Below are positions 1 through 7,688 of a stretch of DNA of 64,000 nucleotides, in pieces. Position 1 is the stretch's first letter. Each line of letters opens with the position of its first letter. A model generated the notes under the pieces. That model was not told the origin of the DNA. It did no database searches and saw only the letters and a list, made by a program, of their open reading frames with translations. The stretch is taken from NCBI GenBank assembly GCA_019637095.1, contig JAHBWG010000018.1, positions 1 to 64,000 of the forward strand. The letters run 5' to 3'. Made by a program: the position numbers and the translations under genes. Origin of the DNA: Sandaracinaceae bacterium. GTDB lineage: Bacteria; Myxococcota_A; Polyangia; Polyangiales; Sandaracinaceae.

Positions 1-151
1 GCGCGGGCGCCGGCAGCGCCGACTCGACCGTCTGGGACTCGTCGATCTCGAACGCCGGGCGCGCCAGCGCGGTCGCGGCGAAGTCCTCGCCGCCGGGCGC
101 GGGCGCCGGCGCGCCGTCCCCCCAACCACCGGGCTGGCTCGGATCACTCAC
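1..151 (-). CDS. N-terminal fragment of an unknown protein (runs off the left edge)
   Basis: A reading frame opens with GTG at 151 on the minus strand and continues past base 1, giving 50 residues. The visible part begins VSDPSQPGGWGDGAP, is rich in Pro, Ala and Gly, and contains an acidic stretch (FEIDESQTVESAL). This looks like a disordered N-terminal tail and no domain can be named. No clear Shine-Dalgarno sequence precedes the GTG. It is the same strand as the two genes to its right, 54 bases away, so it may be the last gene of that small operon. Confidence 0.5.
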   Translation of the reverse strand, partial: MSDPSQPGGWGDGAPAPAPGGEDFAATALARPAFEIDESQTVESALPAPA

Positions 152-205
152 GGGCTCGCTCGAAGGTAGGGGACCGGTGCCCGGTTGTTCAAGCGCCTTC
201 GCCGC

Positions 206-355
206 TCAAGGGGCGGCGTCGGGGCCGGCGTCCGCGCCCGCGTCGGGGATCGGGACGCACTCGCCGCGCGCGTCGAAGATCTCACCGTCGGGGCAGCGCA
301 CCGTCTCGACGCACCCGGCGACGAGGACGAAGAGCGCGATCAGCAGCCGCCGCAT
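206..355 (-). CDS. Tiny lipoprotein, 49 aa
   Basis: A 49-residue protein starting at ATG 355. Residues 1-15 form a classical lipoprotein signal: two Arg, a hydrophobic stretch, and the lipobox LVAGC with Cys15. The mature part carries two more Cys (CPDGEIFDARGEC) and ends in a short tail of Asp-Ala-Gly-Pro. That kind of tail is typical of myxobacterial lipoproteins and probably acts as a linker. The start lies 5 bases after the stop of the PEGA-domain gene, so the two are surely co-transcribed. The mature protein is too small for an enzyme; an envelope partner of its neighbour is a guess. Confidence 0.7.
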   Translation of the reverse strand: MRRLLIALFVLVAGCVETVRCPDGEIFDARGECVPIPDAGADAGPDAAP

Positions 356-360
356 GGGCC

Positions 361-1302
361 TCAGAACCGCCCCTCGACGCCGATCCGCGCGCCGGCCGGC
401 GACGCCGACACCTCGACGCGGATCGGCGCCACCACGTCCACGACCACCGCCGCCACCAAGAGGGCGAGCCCCGTCCCGAGCAGGATGCCGGTCTGTGCGC
501 CGACCCGGATCATCTCGACGCACCCGACGTCCTCGATCTCCTCGTGACACTGGCCCTCGCGCGCGAGCGTCGAGAGCGGCGAGATCAGCGCGACGACGCC
601 GCCGATCGCGAGGGCGCCGCCGATCACCCAGTTGAAGGGGCTCCGCTCGGTGTGCACCACGCGCGGGCCGGCCGGCGCCGTCGCGCCCGGCTCGGCGGTG
701 GCGCCGATCTCGACGAGCAGCTGGGCCTCTTCGCCGCTGGTGACCCGCGCGCGCACCTGCTGGGTTCCCGCGGTGGGGTGCACGACGGTGACCGCGTGCT
801 CGCCCGCGGGCAGCGTCAGGCGCAGCGGCGTGGCGCCGTACGCGATCCCCTCGACCTCGACCCGCGCCCCCGAGGGGCTCGAGCGCACCAACACGAAGCC
901 GGTCGCGGGCGGCGCGGCCTCGAAGGCGCGGGTCACCGCGCGGGCGACGGCCTCGTCGAGGCCGCCCTCCGGGATCTCGACGATCGCCTCCGCGGGCGCC
1001 CCGGTGGGGCGGACGAGGTGCGCGCGGACGCGCGGGGGAGCCCCGCCGAGGATCTCGACGCGCAGGGTCGCGTCGGCGCCGGTCTGCGCCGCGAGCGCGG
1101 CGAGGCACTCGCCCTCTCCCTCGTCACACGCGCGCCCGTCGGGGACGCGCACGAGCCGGAGGCCGCGCTCGGCGATCGCCTCGACGACGGCCGCGCGCAG
1201 CGCGCCCGGATCGGGCGCGTCGCCGATGACCACGACGACGCTCGACGCGCGCGCGCCCACCGGGATCGCAAAGAGCACGAGGCTGAGGGCGAGCGCGCGC
1301 AC
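361..1302 (-). CDS. PEGA-domain envelope protein with two C-terminal membrane segments
   Basis: A 313-residue protein; GTG 1302 is chosen because it directly begins a signal peptide (VRALALSLVLFAIPVGARA). Residues about 25-130 resemble the periplasmic half of myxobacterial proteins that sense or bind something unknown, with a disulphide-like pair C59/C66. Residues about 135-198 fit a PEGA domain (FVLVRSSPSGARVEVEG, then LTLPAGEHAV), a small beta-fold seen in surface and wall-binding proteins. Two hydrophobic segments follow (about 225-243 and 272-292) with a Cys-containing loop between them (C252, C261). The 49-base divergent gap to the glycerate kinase must hold its promoter. The function is unknown. 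Confidence 0.75.
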   Translation of the reverse strand: MRALALSLVLFAIPVGARASSVVVVIGDAPDPGALRAAVVEAIAERGLRLVRVPDGRACDEGEGECLAALAAQTGADATLRVEILGGAPPRVRAHLVRPTGAPAEAIVEIPEGGLDEAVARAVTRAFEAAPPATGFVLVRSSPSGARVEVEGIAYGATPLRLTLPAGEHAVTVVHPTAGTQQVRARVTSGEEAQLLVEIGATAEPGATAPAGPRVVHTERSPFNWVIGGALAIGGVVALISPLSTLAREGQCHEEIEDVGCVEMIRVGAQTGILLGTGLALLVAAVVVDVVAPIRVEVSASPAGARIGVEGRF

Positions 1303-1351
1303 GGGCGCCCGAGGATGCCGTGGACGGTCGAGCCGTGCCACCGTCCTCGTC

Positions 1352-2596
1352 GTGGCTCGCTTCTCTCCCGCCCGCTCGATCCTCGGTGACCTCGCGCCCG
1401 AGGTGCGCGCCCGTCGCGAGCTCGCGCTCTCGCTCGTGGAGGCGGCGCTCGACGCAGTGGATCCCGAGCGCGCGACGCGCGACGCGCTCGCGGCGCTCGG
1501 CGACCGCGGCCCATTCACGGTCTTCGCGTTCGGCAAGGCCGCGGTGCCGATGGCGCGCGCGGCGCTCGAGCGCGTCGAGATCCGGGGCGGGGTGCTCGTC
1601 GCGCCGCCGCCGGCGACGGGAGGTCTCGCGCTCGACGGGCTCGCGTGCTTCGTCGGGGGCCACCCGGATCCCGCGCCCGACGCGGCGCGCACCGCCGAGG
1701 CGTTCCTCGCGGCCGCGGACCGGCTCGGCGCGGACGACGCGGCGCTCGCGCTGGTGTCCGGGGGGGGCTCGGCGCTGCTCGAGCTCCCGCGTCCTCCGTT
1801 CACGTTGGACGCCCTCTCGCGGCTCGCGCGCGTGCTGCGCGAGCGCGGGGCGGACATCGCCGAGCTCAACGCGGTCCGGCGGCGCGTCTCGCTCGTCAAG
1901 GGCGGCGGGCTCGCGCGGCGGATCGCGCCCGCGCGCATCACGAACCTGGTGCTCTCGGACGTGCCGGGCGCGCCCCCCGAGCTCGTCGCGTCGGGCCCGA
2001 CCGCGTCGCCGCCGCCGGGGGCCCCGTCCGCGGAGGCGGTGCTCGCGCGCTACGGGATCGAGGTGGCGCTCCCGCCGCTCGACGAGGCGCCGCTGCCCCC
2101 GATCACCACGCGCGTGATCGCCGACCAGGGCATCGCGCGGGCTGCGCTCGTCGCGGCTGCGCGAGCGCGCGGCACGCCCCTCGTCGATCGCGACGGGTAC
2201 TTCGACGGCTCGGCGGCGGCGCTCGGCCGCCGGCTCGCCCGCGAGGCGCGCGAGGCGCGCGGCGCAGGCTGGGTCGGCGGGGGCGAGACGACGGTCGAGG
2301 TGCGCGGGCGCGGCCGGGGCGGGCGCAACCAGGAGATCGTCGTCGGCGCGCTGGCCGAGGGCTGGCCCGGGGGGCTGCTGCTCGCGCTCGGCACCGACGG
2401 GATCGATGGGGCGAGCGACGCGGCGGGCGGGCTCCTCGACGAGGCCGTCGTCGCGGCCGTGCGCGCGCGCGGGCTCGATCCCGAGCGGGCGCTCGCCGAC
2501 AACGACTCTTACACGCTCCTCGACGCGGTCGGCGCGACGCTCGTGTCCGGTCCGACGGGCACGAACGTCGCGGACCTCGTGCTCTATCTGCCCTGA
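1352..2596 (+). CDS. Glycerate 2-kinase, MOFRL family
   Basis: A 414-residue protein, the usual length for the GckA/TtuD glycerate kinases, which phosphorylate D-glycerate with ATP in serine-cycle, tartrate or glyoxylate metabolism. Family marks are all present in order: GKAAVPMA near the N-terminus, SGGGSALLELP, the basic VRRRVSLVKGGG, then GGETTVEV followed by GRGGRNQE, and GTDGIDGASDAAGG in the C-terminal MOFRL domain. GTG 1352 is the best start because it gives the family's normal N-terminus; no strong ribosome site is seen. The gene ends convergently, overlapping the tail of the ArsA-like gene by 13 bases. No other glyoxylate or tartrate genes are nearby. Confidence 0.88.
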   Translation: MARFSPARSILGDLAPEVRARRELALSLVEAALDAVDPERATRDALAALGDRGPFTVFAFGKAAVPMARAALERVEIRGGVLVAPPPATGGLALDGLACFVGGHPDPAPDAARTAEAFLAAADRLGADDAALALVSGGGSALLELPRPPFTLDALSRLARVLRERGADIAELNAVRRRVSLVKGGGLARRIAPARITNLVLSDVPGAPPELVASGPTASPPPGAPSAEAVLARYGIEVALPPLDEAPLPPITTRVIADQGIARAALVAAARARGTPLVDRDGYFDGSAAALGRRLAREAREARGAGWVGGGETTVEVRGRGRGGRNQEIVVGALAEGWPGGLLLALGTDGIDGASDAAGGLLDEAVVAAVRARGLDPERALADNDSYTLLDAVGATLVSGPTGTNVADLVLYLP

Positions 2597-3693
2597 GGCG
2601 CGGTGGCGCGATCGAGGAGGGCGGCGAGATCCGCGAGGCTCGTCGGCTCGGCGTCGAGGACGGGCAGCGCGCAGCGCGCCGTCGTCGGGGGGAGGGCGGC
2701 GCCGAAGCGCGCGCGCGCGAGCGCGAACGTGGCGTTGTCGTCGTCGAGGTGGGCGCGGAGCGCGCGCGCGGCCGCGCGCACGCGCTCGGTCCCGGGGGGG
2801 CCATCGAGCGCTTCGTCCGGCCAGCCCGCCGAGCGGGCGAGCGGGGCTCCGTCCGCCGCCGCGTGGAAGGCGCGGTTGAAGATCACCGCGTCGATCGGCG
2901 TGTCGCGATCGAGCAGGCCGTCGCGCAGGTACGCGGCGTCGGAGAGGTGCGTCGGGTCGGGCGCGGTCACGAGGACGAACGAGGTCGTGGGATCGGCGAG
3001 CCGCGCGCGCACCGCCGCGGCGCGCTCGGCGAAGCCCGCGCGTAGATGCACGAACACCTCGAAGAAGGCGGCGAGCTCCTCCATCAGCGCCTCGCCCGCC
3101 ATCGCGCCGAAGAGCCGCAGCGCGACCGCCGTCCCCTTGGCGCGGAGCCACGCCCGCGGGCCGCGCGCGTCCTCGCCGACGAACGCCCCGACGACGCGCT
3201 CGTCGAGGAACCGGACCAGCCGGTCCGGCGCGTCGAGGATGTCGAGCGCGCTCCGCGTCGGCGGCGTGTCGAGCACGACGAGGTCGTGCGCGCCGCTCGC
3301 GGTCACGTCGTAGAGCCGCTCCATGGCGACGTAGGCGTGGCTGCGCGCGAGGGTCCGCGAGAACGACTGGTAGACCCGGTTCGTGAGGATGCGGTCGCGC
3401 GCGCCGGGATCGGGCGTGATGCGGCGCACGAGCGCGTCGTACGCCGCCTTCGTCTCGAGCATCGCCGCGTCGAGGGGGAGCCCGGGGACGCGCCGCAGCT
3501 CGTCGTCGAGCCCGTCGAGCCCGAGCGCGTCGGCGAGCCGCCGGGCGGGATCGATCGTGATGACGGCGGTGCGGCGCCCGGCGCGCGCGGCGCGCACCGC
3601 GAGGGCGGCGGCGACGGTCGTCTTGCCCACGCCGCCCGGCCCGACGCAGACGACGAGCGAGCGCGTCGCGGCGAGCGCGTCGAGCGTCAGCAC
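2584..3693 (-). CDS. ArsA/Get3-like P-loop ATPase, second of a pair
   Basis: A 369-residue SIMIBI-class ATPase. The P-loop is GPGGVGKT (residues 18-25): the family's signature first Lys (GKGGVGKT) is replaced by Pro. A DPARRLADALG segment and a DTPPTRSALDIL switch follow, as in the ArsA superfamily. GTG 3693 overlaps the stop of the upstream ArsA-like gene by 7 bases, so the two are translationally coupled and probably form a heterodimer, like the two halves of ArsA. Nothing near it is an arsenite pump or regulator, so an arsenic role is unlikely. Paired genes like this occur in actinobacteria and myxobacteria with no settled function. Confidence 0.8.
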   Translation of the reverse strand: MLTLDALAATRSLVVCVGPGGVGKTTVAAALAVRAARAGRRTAVITIDPARRLADALGLDGLDDELRRVPGLPLDAAMLETKAAYDALVRRITPDPGARDRILTNRVYQSFSRTLARSHAYVAMERLYDVTASGAHDLVVLDTPPTRSALDILDAPDRLVRFLDERVVGAFVGEDARGPRAWLRAKGTAVALRLFGAMAGEALMEELAAFFEVFVHLRAGFAERAAAVRARLADPTTSFVLVTAPDPTHLSDAAYLRDGLLDRDTPIDAVIFNRAFHAAADGAPLARSAGWPDEALDGPPGTERVRAAARALRAHLDDDNATFALARARFGAALPPTTARCALPVLDAEPTSLADLAALLDRATAPQGR

Positions 3694-4595
3694 GCGCCCT
3701 CCGTCGCGGCGAGGGCGCCGAGCCGAGCGAGCGCGGCGCGGTCGCTCCGCACGGGGTCGAGCGGCAGGAGCACGCGCGGCATCGGGATCGCGTGCAGCCG
3801 CTCGATCTGTCGCTGGGCGTCCGCGTGACGGGCGCACGCCGCCCGGAGCAGGCCGAGGTCCTCCGCGGCCCCTGCGTCGTGGGCGCGGACCTCGCCCAAC
3901 GTCGGGACGAGCCCCGGCTCGAGCGGCGAGGGCACCACGCGGTTGACGAAGAGCGTGCCGAGCCGCACCGAGACCTCGCCCGCGAGCCGCGCGTGGAGCT
4001 CGAGCGTCTCCTGCACGGGGAGCTGCGCGGGCAGCGTGACGAGGTGCAGGCGGGCGTGTGTCCCGTCCGCGAGCAACCGCGCGAAGCCGTCGAGCAGCCG
4101 GCGCACGGGGCCGGCCGGCACGAGCCCGTCGAACACCGCGGGCAGGCCGAGGAACATCAGCGCGTGCCCCGTCGCGTCGAGGTCGACGAGGATGGGGTGG
4201 AAGTCCGTCCCGAGGAGCTGCTCGAGCCGGAAGAGCGTCAGCACCTCGCCGACCGCGGGCGCGGCCTCGAAGAAGCGCCGCAGCGACGCGCTCGACGCGA
4301 TGCGGCGGGCGAGCGCATCGACGGGCACGTTGCGGGCGACGTAGTCCGCGAGCGCCCGGTCGACCTCGACGTTGGCGGCGTGCACGCCGGGCGCGACCTC
4401 CACCGGATCGTGGCCGATGTGCCGTGCGCCGAAGATCGCTTGCATGGACGCGCGGTGACCGAGCTCCACGACGAGCGGGCGCAGCCCCCTGTGCCGCGCC
4501 TCGACCGCGAGCGCGGCGACGACGGTCGACTTGCCGGCGCCGCCCTTGCCCGTGAAGAACGCGAGGCGGCTCGAAAACGGGTGCTCGGGGCGCAA
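3687..4595 (-). CDS. ArsA/Get3-like P-loop ATPase, first of a pair
   Basis: A 302-residue ATPase with an intact deviant Walker A, GKGGAGKS (residues 16-23), including the signature Lys absent from its partner. VVELGHRASM (around 42-51) stands where the family has a switch I Asp. VDLDATGHALMFL is the switch II region, matching the ArsA pattern DTAPTGHTLRLL only partly. The only usable start is TTG 4595, which places the P-loop at the expected distance from the N-terminus. It is the first gene of a two-gene operon, divergent from the YhhN gene with a 71-base gap. Client and cargo are unknown; a role in membrane-protein targeting, as for Get3, is possible but not shown. Confidence 0.8.
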   Translation of the reverse strand: MRPEHPFSSRLAFFTGKGGAGKSTVVAALAVEARHRGLRPLVVELGHRASMQAIFGARHIGHDPVEVAPGVHAANVEVDRALADYVARNVPVDALARRIASSASLRRFFEAAPAVGEVLTLFRLEQLLGTDFHPILVDLDATGHALMFLGLPAVFDGLVPAGPVRRLLDGFARLLADGTHARLHLVTLPAQLPVQETLELHARLAGEVSVRLGTLFVNRVVPSPLEPGLVPTLGEVRAHDAGAAEDLGLLRAACARHADAQRQIERLHAIPMPRVLLPLDPVRSDRAALARLGALAATEGAC

Positions 4596-4666
4596 CGCGA
4601 CGATGCGATAGCGTACGCGGCGCCCTCGCGCGAGCCATCGGCGCCTGGGCCTGCTAGACCGGCGCG

Positions 4667-5299
4667 ATGGCGGTGTTCTGGGGCGTCATGGGGGCGCTCG
4701 TCGCGGGCCAGCTCTGGGCGTTCGCGACGGATCGACGGCGCCTCGAGTGGGTCCTCAAGCCCGCGGCGGCGCTCGTGTTCATCGCCGCCGGCGCGTGGGC
4801 GGGCGCGCTCGCGAGCGACTACGGCCGGGTCTTGTTCGCCGGCCTGATCCTGGCGGCGTGCGGGGACGTGCTGCTCATCCCCAAGGACGAGCGCGCGTTC
4901 CTCGGGGGCCTCGTCGCGTTCCTGCTCGGCCACGTCGCGTACGCCGTCGCGTTCGTGGTGCGAGGCGTCGACCTCGCGTGGGCCGGCGGCGGGTTCGCGA
5001 TCCTCGTCGTCGCCGCGGCGCCGGTCCTGCGCTGGTTGTGGCCCCACGTCGAGCCGAAGATGCGCGGGCCGGTGCTCGCCTACGTCGCCGTGATCACCGT
5101 GATGGTGGCGCTCGCCGCCGGGACGTACGGCGCGCATGGCGACGTGCTCGTGCTGGTGGGTGCCTTCGCGTTCTACCTCTCGGACCTCTCGGTGGCGCAG
5201 GGCCGGTTCGTGAAGCAGTCGCTCGCGAACCGCGCGTGGGGGCTGCCCCTCTACTTCGCGGCGCAGCTCGTGCTCGCGGGCACGGTCGCTCCGTCGTGA
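4667..5299 (+). CDS. YhhN-family membrane protein (lysoplasmalogenase-like)
   Basis: A 210-residue integral membrane protein with about eight hydrophobic segments. It matches the YhhN/TMEM86 family, whose characterised members hydrolyse the vinyl-ether bond of lysoplasmalogens. Conserved family features are visible: an acidic pair in AACGDVLL, the FLLGHVAYAVAF segment, and YLSDLSVAQGRF near the C-terminus. Myxobacteria are known to make plasmalogens and other ether lipids, so the activity would make sense here, but that is inference. ATG 4667 is the start. Its stop overlaps the next gene by 4 bases (GTGA). Confidence 0.82.
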   Translation: MAVFWGVMGALVAGQLWAFATDRRRLEWVLKPAAALVFIAAGAWAGALASDYGRVLFAGLILAACGDVLLIPKDERAFLGGLVAFLLGHVAYAVAFVVRGVDLAWAGGGFAILVVAAAPVLRWLWPHVEPKMRGPVLAYVAVITVMVALAAGTYGAHGDVLVLVGAFAFYLSDLSVAQGRFVKQSLANRAWGLPLYFAAQLVLAGTVAPS

Positions 5300-5964
5300 G
5301 CGCGCGCGACGAGGCGCTCGCGTGGATCACGGCCGACGCCGCGCTCGGCGCGCTCGCCGAGCACGTCCGCGCCGAGGCCGACGGCGATCCGGGTCACGAT
5401 CTCGAGCACTGCCTGCGGGTCGCCGGCTGGACGGTGCGTTGCGCCGCGGGGCGCGCCGCGCCGCGCGAGTGCGTCGCCGCCGCGCTGCTGCACGACGTGG
5501 TGAACGTCCCCAAGGACCACCCCGAGCGCGCGCGCGCGAGCGCGCGCAGCGCCGAGCGCGCGCGCGTGCTCCTCGCGGCGCACGGGTTCGCGCCCGAGGC
5601 CGTCGCGCGCATCGCCGCGGCGATCGAGGATCACTCGTTCAGCCGAGGCGCCGTGCCGCGGGACGCGCTCGGCGACGCGCTCCAGGACGCGGATCGGCTC
5701 GAGGCGCTCGGCGCGCTCGGGCTCTGTCGCACGATCTCGACCGGCACCCGGATGGGGGCCGCGTACTTCCACCCCGAGGATCCGTTCGCGAAGGCGCGGG
5801 CGCTCGACGACACGCGGTACGGCGTCGACCACTTCTTCACGAAGCTGCTCGGCCTCGCGGCGACGCTCCGCACCGAGGTCGGCCGCGCCGAGGCGCGGCG
5901 CAGAGCCGGGTTCCTCGAGGCGTTCCTCGATCAGCTCGCGGAGGAGCTCGGCCGCGCGCGCTGA
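5296..5964 (+). CDS. HD-domain phosphohydrolase
   Basis: A 222-residue cytosolic protein. The metal ligands of an HD domain can be followed: GHDLEHCLRV (H34, H38), ALLHDVVNVPKD (H66-D67) and DADRLEALGA (D131/D133). The arrangement is that of the small YedJ-like HD hydrolases, which cleave phosphate from nucleotides or similar compounds; substrate unknown. The stretch HPEDPFAKARALDDTRYGVDHF and the helical C-terminus also fit that group. GTG 5296 overlaps the stop of the YhhN gene by 4 bases, so translation is coupled. It converges on the lipoprotein gene, whose stop is 17 bases away. Confidence 0.82.
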   Translation: MSARDEALAWITADAALGALAEHVRAEADGDPGHDLEHCLRVAGWTVRCAAGRAAPRECVAAALLHDVVNVPKDHPERARASARSAERARVLLAAHGFAPEAVARIAAAIEDHSFSRGAVPRDALGDALQDADRLEALGALGLCRTISTGTRMGAAYFHPEDPFAKARALDDTRYGVDHFFTKLLGLAATLRTEVGRAEARRRAGFLEAFLDQLAEELGRAR

Positions 5965-5981
5965 GCGCGCGCGTGCGTGCG

Positions 5982-6464
5982 TCAGAGGCCCGCGTCCGGG
6001 GCTTCGCACCCGCCGGCGTCGAGCGCGTAGCGCCAGTCACACGCGACGTCGCGCGCGGTGTGCCCGTGGGTGATTACCTCGACCTCGAGGGCGGGCGCGT
6101 CGGACGGCCAGAGGTCCCAGAGCGGCGTGGAGGTGCGCCGGCCGCCTTCGACCGGCTCGGTCTCGACTCTGATCCGCTCCCCGGCGACGAGAGGCGCTCC
6201 CTCGGGGCTGCGCGCGCTCCACGCGACCTCCGCGCACGACGGCGGGTTGGCCCCGAGGTACGTCACGTCGAACATCACCATGTCGAGGCCCTGGAGCCCC
6301 GTGACCTGCCGCGCGCTCACCTCGACGGTGTCGACGGAGACCCCCGTGGAGGCCGTGTCGCACCGGCGCACCTCCGGCTCGGACGGCGAGTCGCACAAGC
6401 CGAAGCACCCGAGGACCGGGGCGAGCCCGAGCAGGCCGAGCCAGCGGGTGTGGCGTCGCTTCAC
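5982..6464 (-). CDS. Lipoprotein of unknown function, 160 aa
   Basis: Starts at GTG 6464, overlapping the stop of the PLP-enzyme gene by 4 bases. The N-terminus is KRRHTRW, then a hydrophobic stretch ending in the lipobox APVLGC (Cys20), so it should be lipid-anchored. The mature part is mostly beta-strand-like (VDTVEVSARQV, MVMFDVTYLG) and has further Cys residues near both ends, ending CEAPDAGL. It resembles no family known to me. Co-translation with an amino-acid enzyme says little about its role. Confidence 0.68.
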   Translation of the reverse strand: MKRRHTRWLGLLGLAPVLGCFGLCDSPSEPEVRRCDTASTGVSVDTVEVSARQVTGLQGLDMVMFDVTYLGANPPSCAEVAWSARSPEGAPLVAGERIRVETEPVEGGRRTSTPLWDLWPSDAPALEVEVITHGHTARDVACDWRYALDAGGCEAPDAGL

Positions 6465-7630
6465 CCGCACGAGGATAGCGCCTGCTCGAGATCTGCCCAG
6501 AGGTCCTCGACGTCCTCGATCCCGACGCTCAACCGCAACAGGCCCTCGCCGATCCCCGCCGCGGCGCGCTGCGCGGGTGTCAACGAGGCGTGCGTCGTGC
6601 TCGCTGCGTGCGTGATGAGTGAGCGCACGTCTCCGAGGCTCACGGCGCGCGTGATCACGTCGAGCGTGTCGTAGCACTGGGCCCCCGCGGCGCGTCCGCC
6701 CGCGACCTCGAACGCGAGCAGCGCGCCGAAGCCGCCGCGCATCTGCCGGGCCGCGACGGCGTGGTCGGGGTGCGAGGGGAGGCCCGGGTAGAGCACGCGC
6801 TCGACGGCGGGGTGCGCCTCGAGCCGCGTCGCGAGCTCGAGCGCGCTCGCGGAGGCGCGCTGCATGCGCAGGCCGAGCGTGCGCAAGCCGCGCGCGACGA
6901 GCATCGCGGCCCAGGGGCTCGGTGCGGCGCCCGCGGTACGCACGCCCACGCGGCGGACCGCCTCGACGCGCGCCGCGTCGCCGAGCACGACGCCCCCGAC
7001 GACGTCGCCATGCCCGGAGAGGAACTTCGTCGTCGAGTGGATCACGAGATCGGCGCCGAGCTCGAGCGGGCGCTGGTGGTAGGGCGTCGCGAAGGTGGAG
7101 TCGACGACGATCGTCGCGGCCGGCGCGGCGGCGCGCGCCGCGGCGAGGTCCGTGATCGCGAGCGTGGGGTTCGCGGGCGTCTCGAGGTACACGACGCGGG
7201 TCGATGGGCGCAGCGCCGCGGCGAGGGCGTCCGCGCGGGTCGCGTCGACGAAGTCGACCGCGACGCCGAAGCGCCCGAAGTGCTCCACGAGCAGCCGGAC
7301 GGTCTCCGCATAGAGCCGCTCGCTGGCGACGACGTGGTCGCCCGCCGCGAGCGAGGCGGTGAGGGCCGCGTGGATGGCGGCCATGCCGCTCGCGAGCGCG
7401 ACCGCGCCCTCGGCGCCCTCGAGCGCGGCGAGCTTGGCCTCGAGCGCGTCGACGGTCGGGTTCCTCCAACGCGAGTACACGTAGCCGGTCCCCTCGCGGA
7501 AGCGCGCGGCGGCGTCCGCGGCGCTCTCGAAGGCGAAGGCGCTCGACGTCACGAGCGGCGGATCGAGCGCGCCGCTCGTCGGGTCCGGCGCGTCGCCCGC
7601 GTGGACCGCCAGCGTGTCGAATCGGTGCAT
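6461..7630 (-). CDS. Cys/Met-metabolism PLP enzyme (cystathionine synthase/lyase or Met gamma-lyase type)
   Basis: A 389-residue fold-type I PLP enzyme of the trans-sulphuration family. Key motifs: YSRWRNPT (52-59), SGMAAIHAAL (81-90, phosphate-binding), YLETPANPTL (148-157), VDSTFATPYHQRP (176-188; D177 contacts the pyridine N), and HSTTKFLSGHGD (198-209) with the PLP lysine K202. The VDSTFATP form, with Ser where many members have Asn, and the lack of neighbours in methionine synthesis leave the exact reaction open: gamma-synthase, gamma-lyase or O-acetylhomoserine sulphhydrylase. ATG 7630 is a clear start. It is divergent from the kinase gene and coupled downstream to a lipoprotein. Confidence 0.88.
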   Translation of the reverse strand: MHRFDTLAVHAGDAPDPTSGALDPPLVTSSAFAFESAADAAARFREGTGYVYSRWRNPTVDALEAKLAALEGAEGAVALASGMAAIHAALTASLAAGDHVVASERLYAETVRLLVEHFGRFGVAVDFVDATRADALAAALRPSTRVVYLETPANPTLAITDLAAARAAAPAATIVVDSTFATPYHQRPLELGADLVIHSTTKFLSGHGDVVGGVVLGDAARVEAVRRVGVRTAGAAPSPWAAMLVARGLRTLGLRMQRASASALELATRLEAHPAVERVLYPGLPSHPDHAVAARQMRGGFGALLAFEVAGGRAAGAQCYDTLDVITRAVSLGDVRSLITHAASTTHASLTPAQRAAAGIGEGLLRLSVGIEDVEDLWADLEQALSSCG

Positions 7631-7688
7631 CGGCGGGACCTTACGGCTCCGACCCGGCGTGCGCTACGCTTGCCGCCGAGCGGCGCGC

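Noticed and set aside
2584-4595. Arsenic resistance operon
   Set aside because: The ATPases are ArsA-like only by superfamily; no arsB, arsC, arsR or arsD is near.
7614-7688. Longer kinase start
   Set aside because: The upstream codons are Arg/Cys-rich leader; ATG 7689 gives the normal kinase N-terminus.
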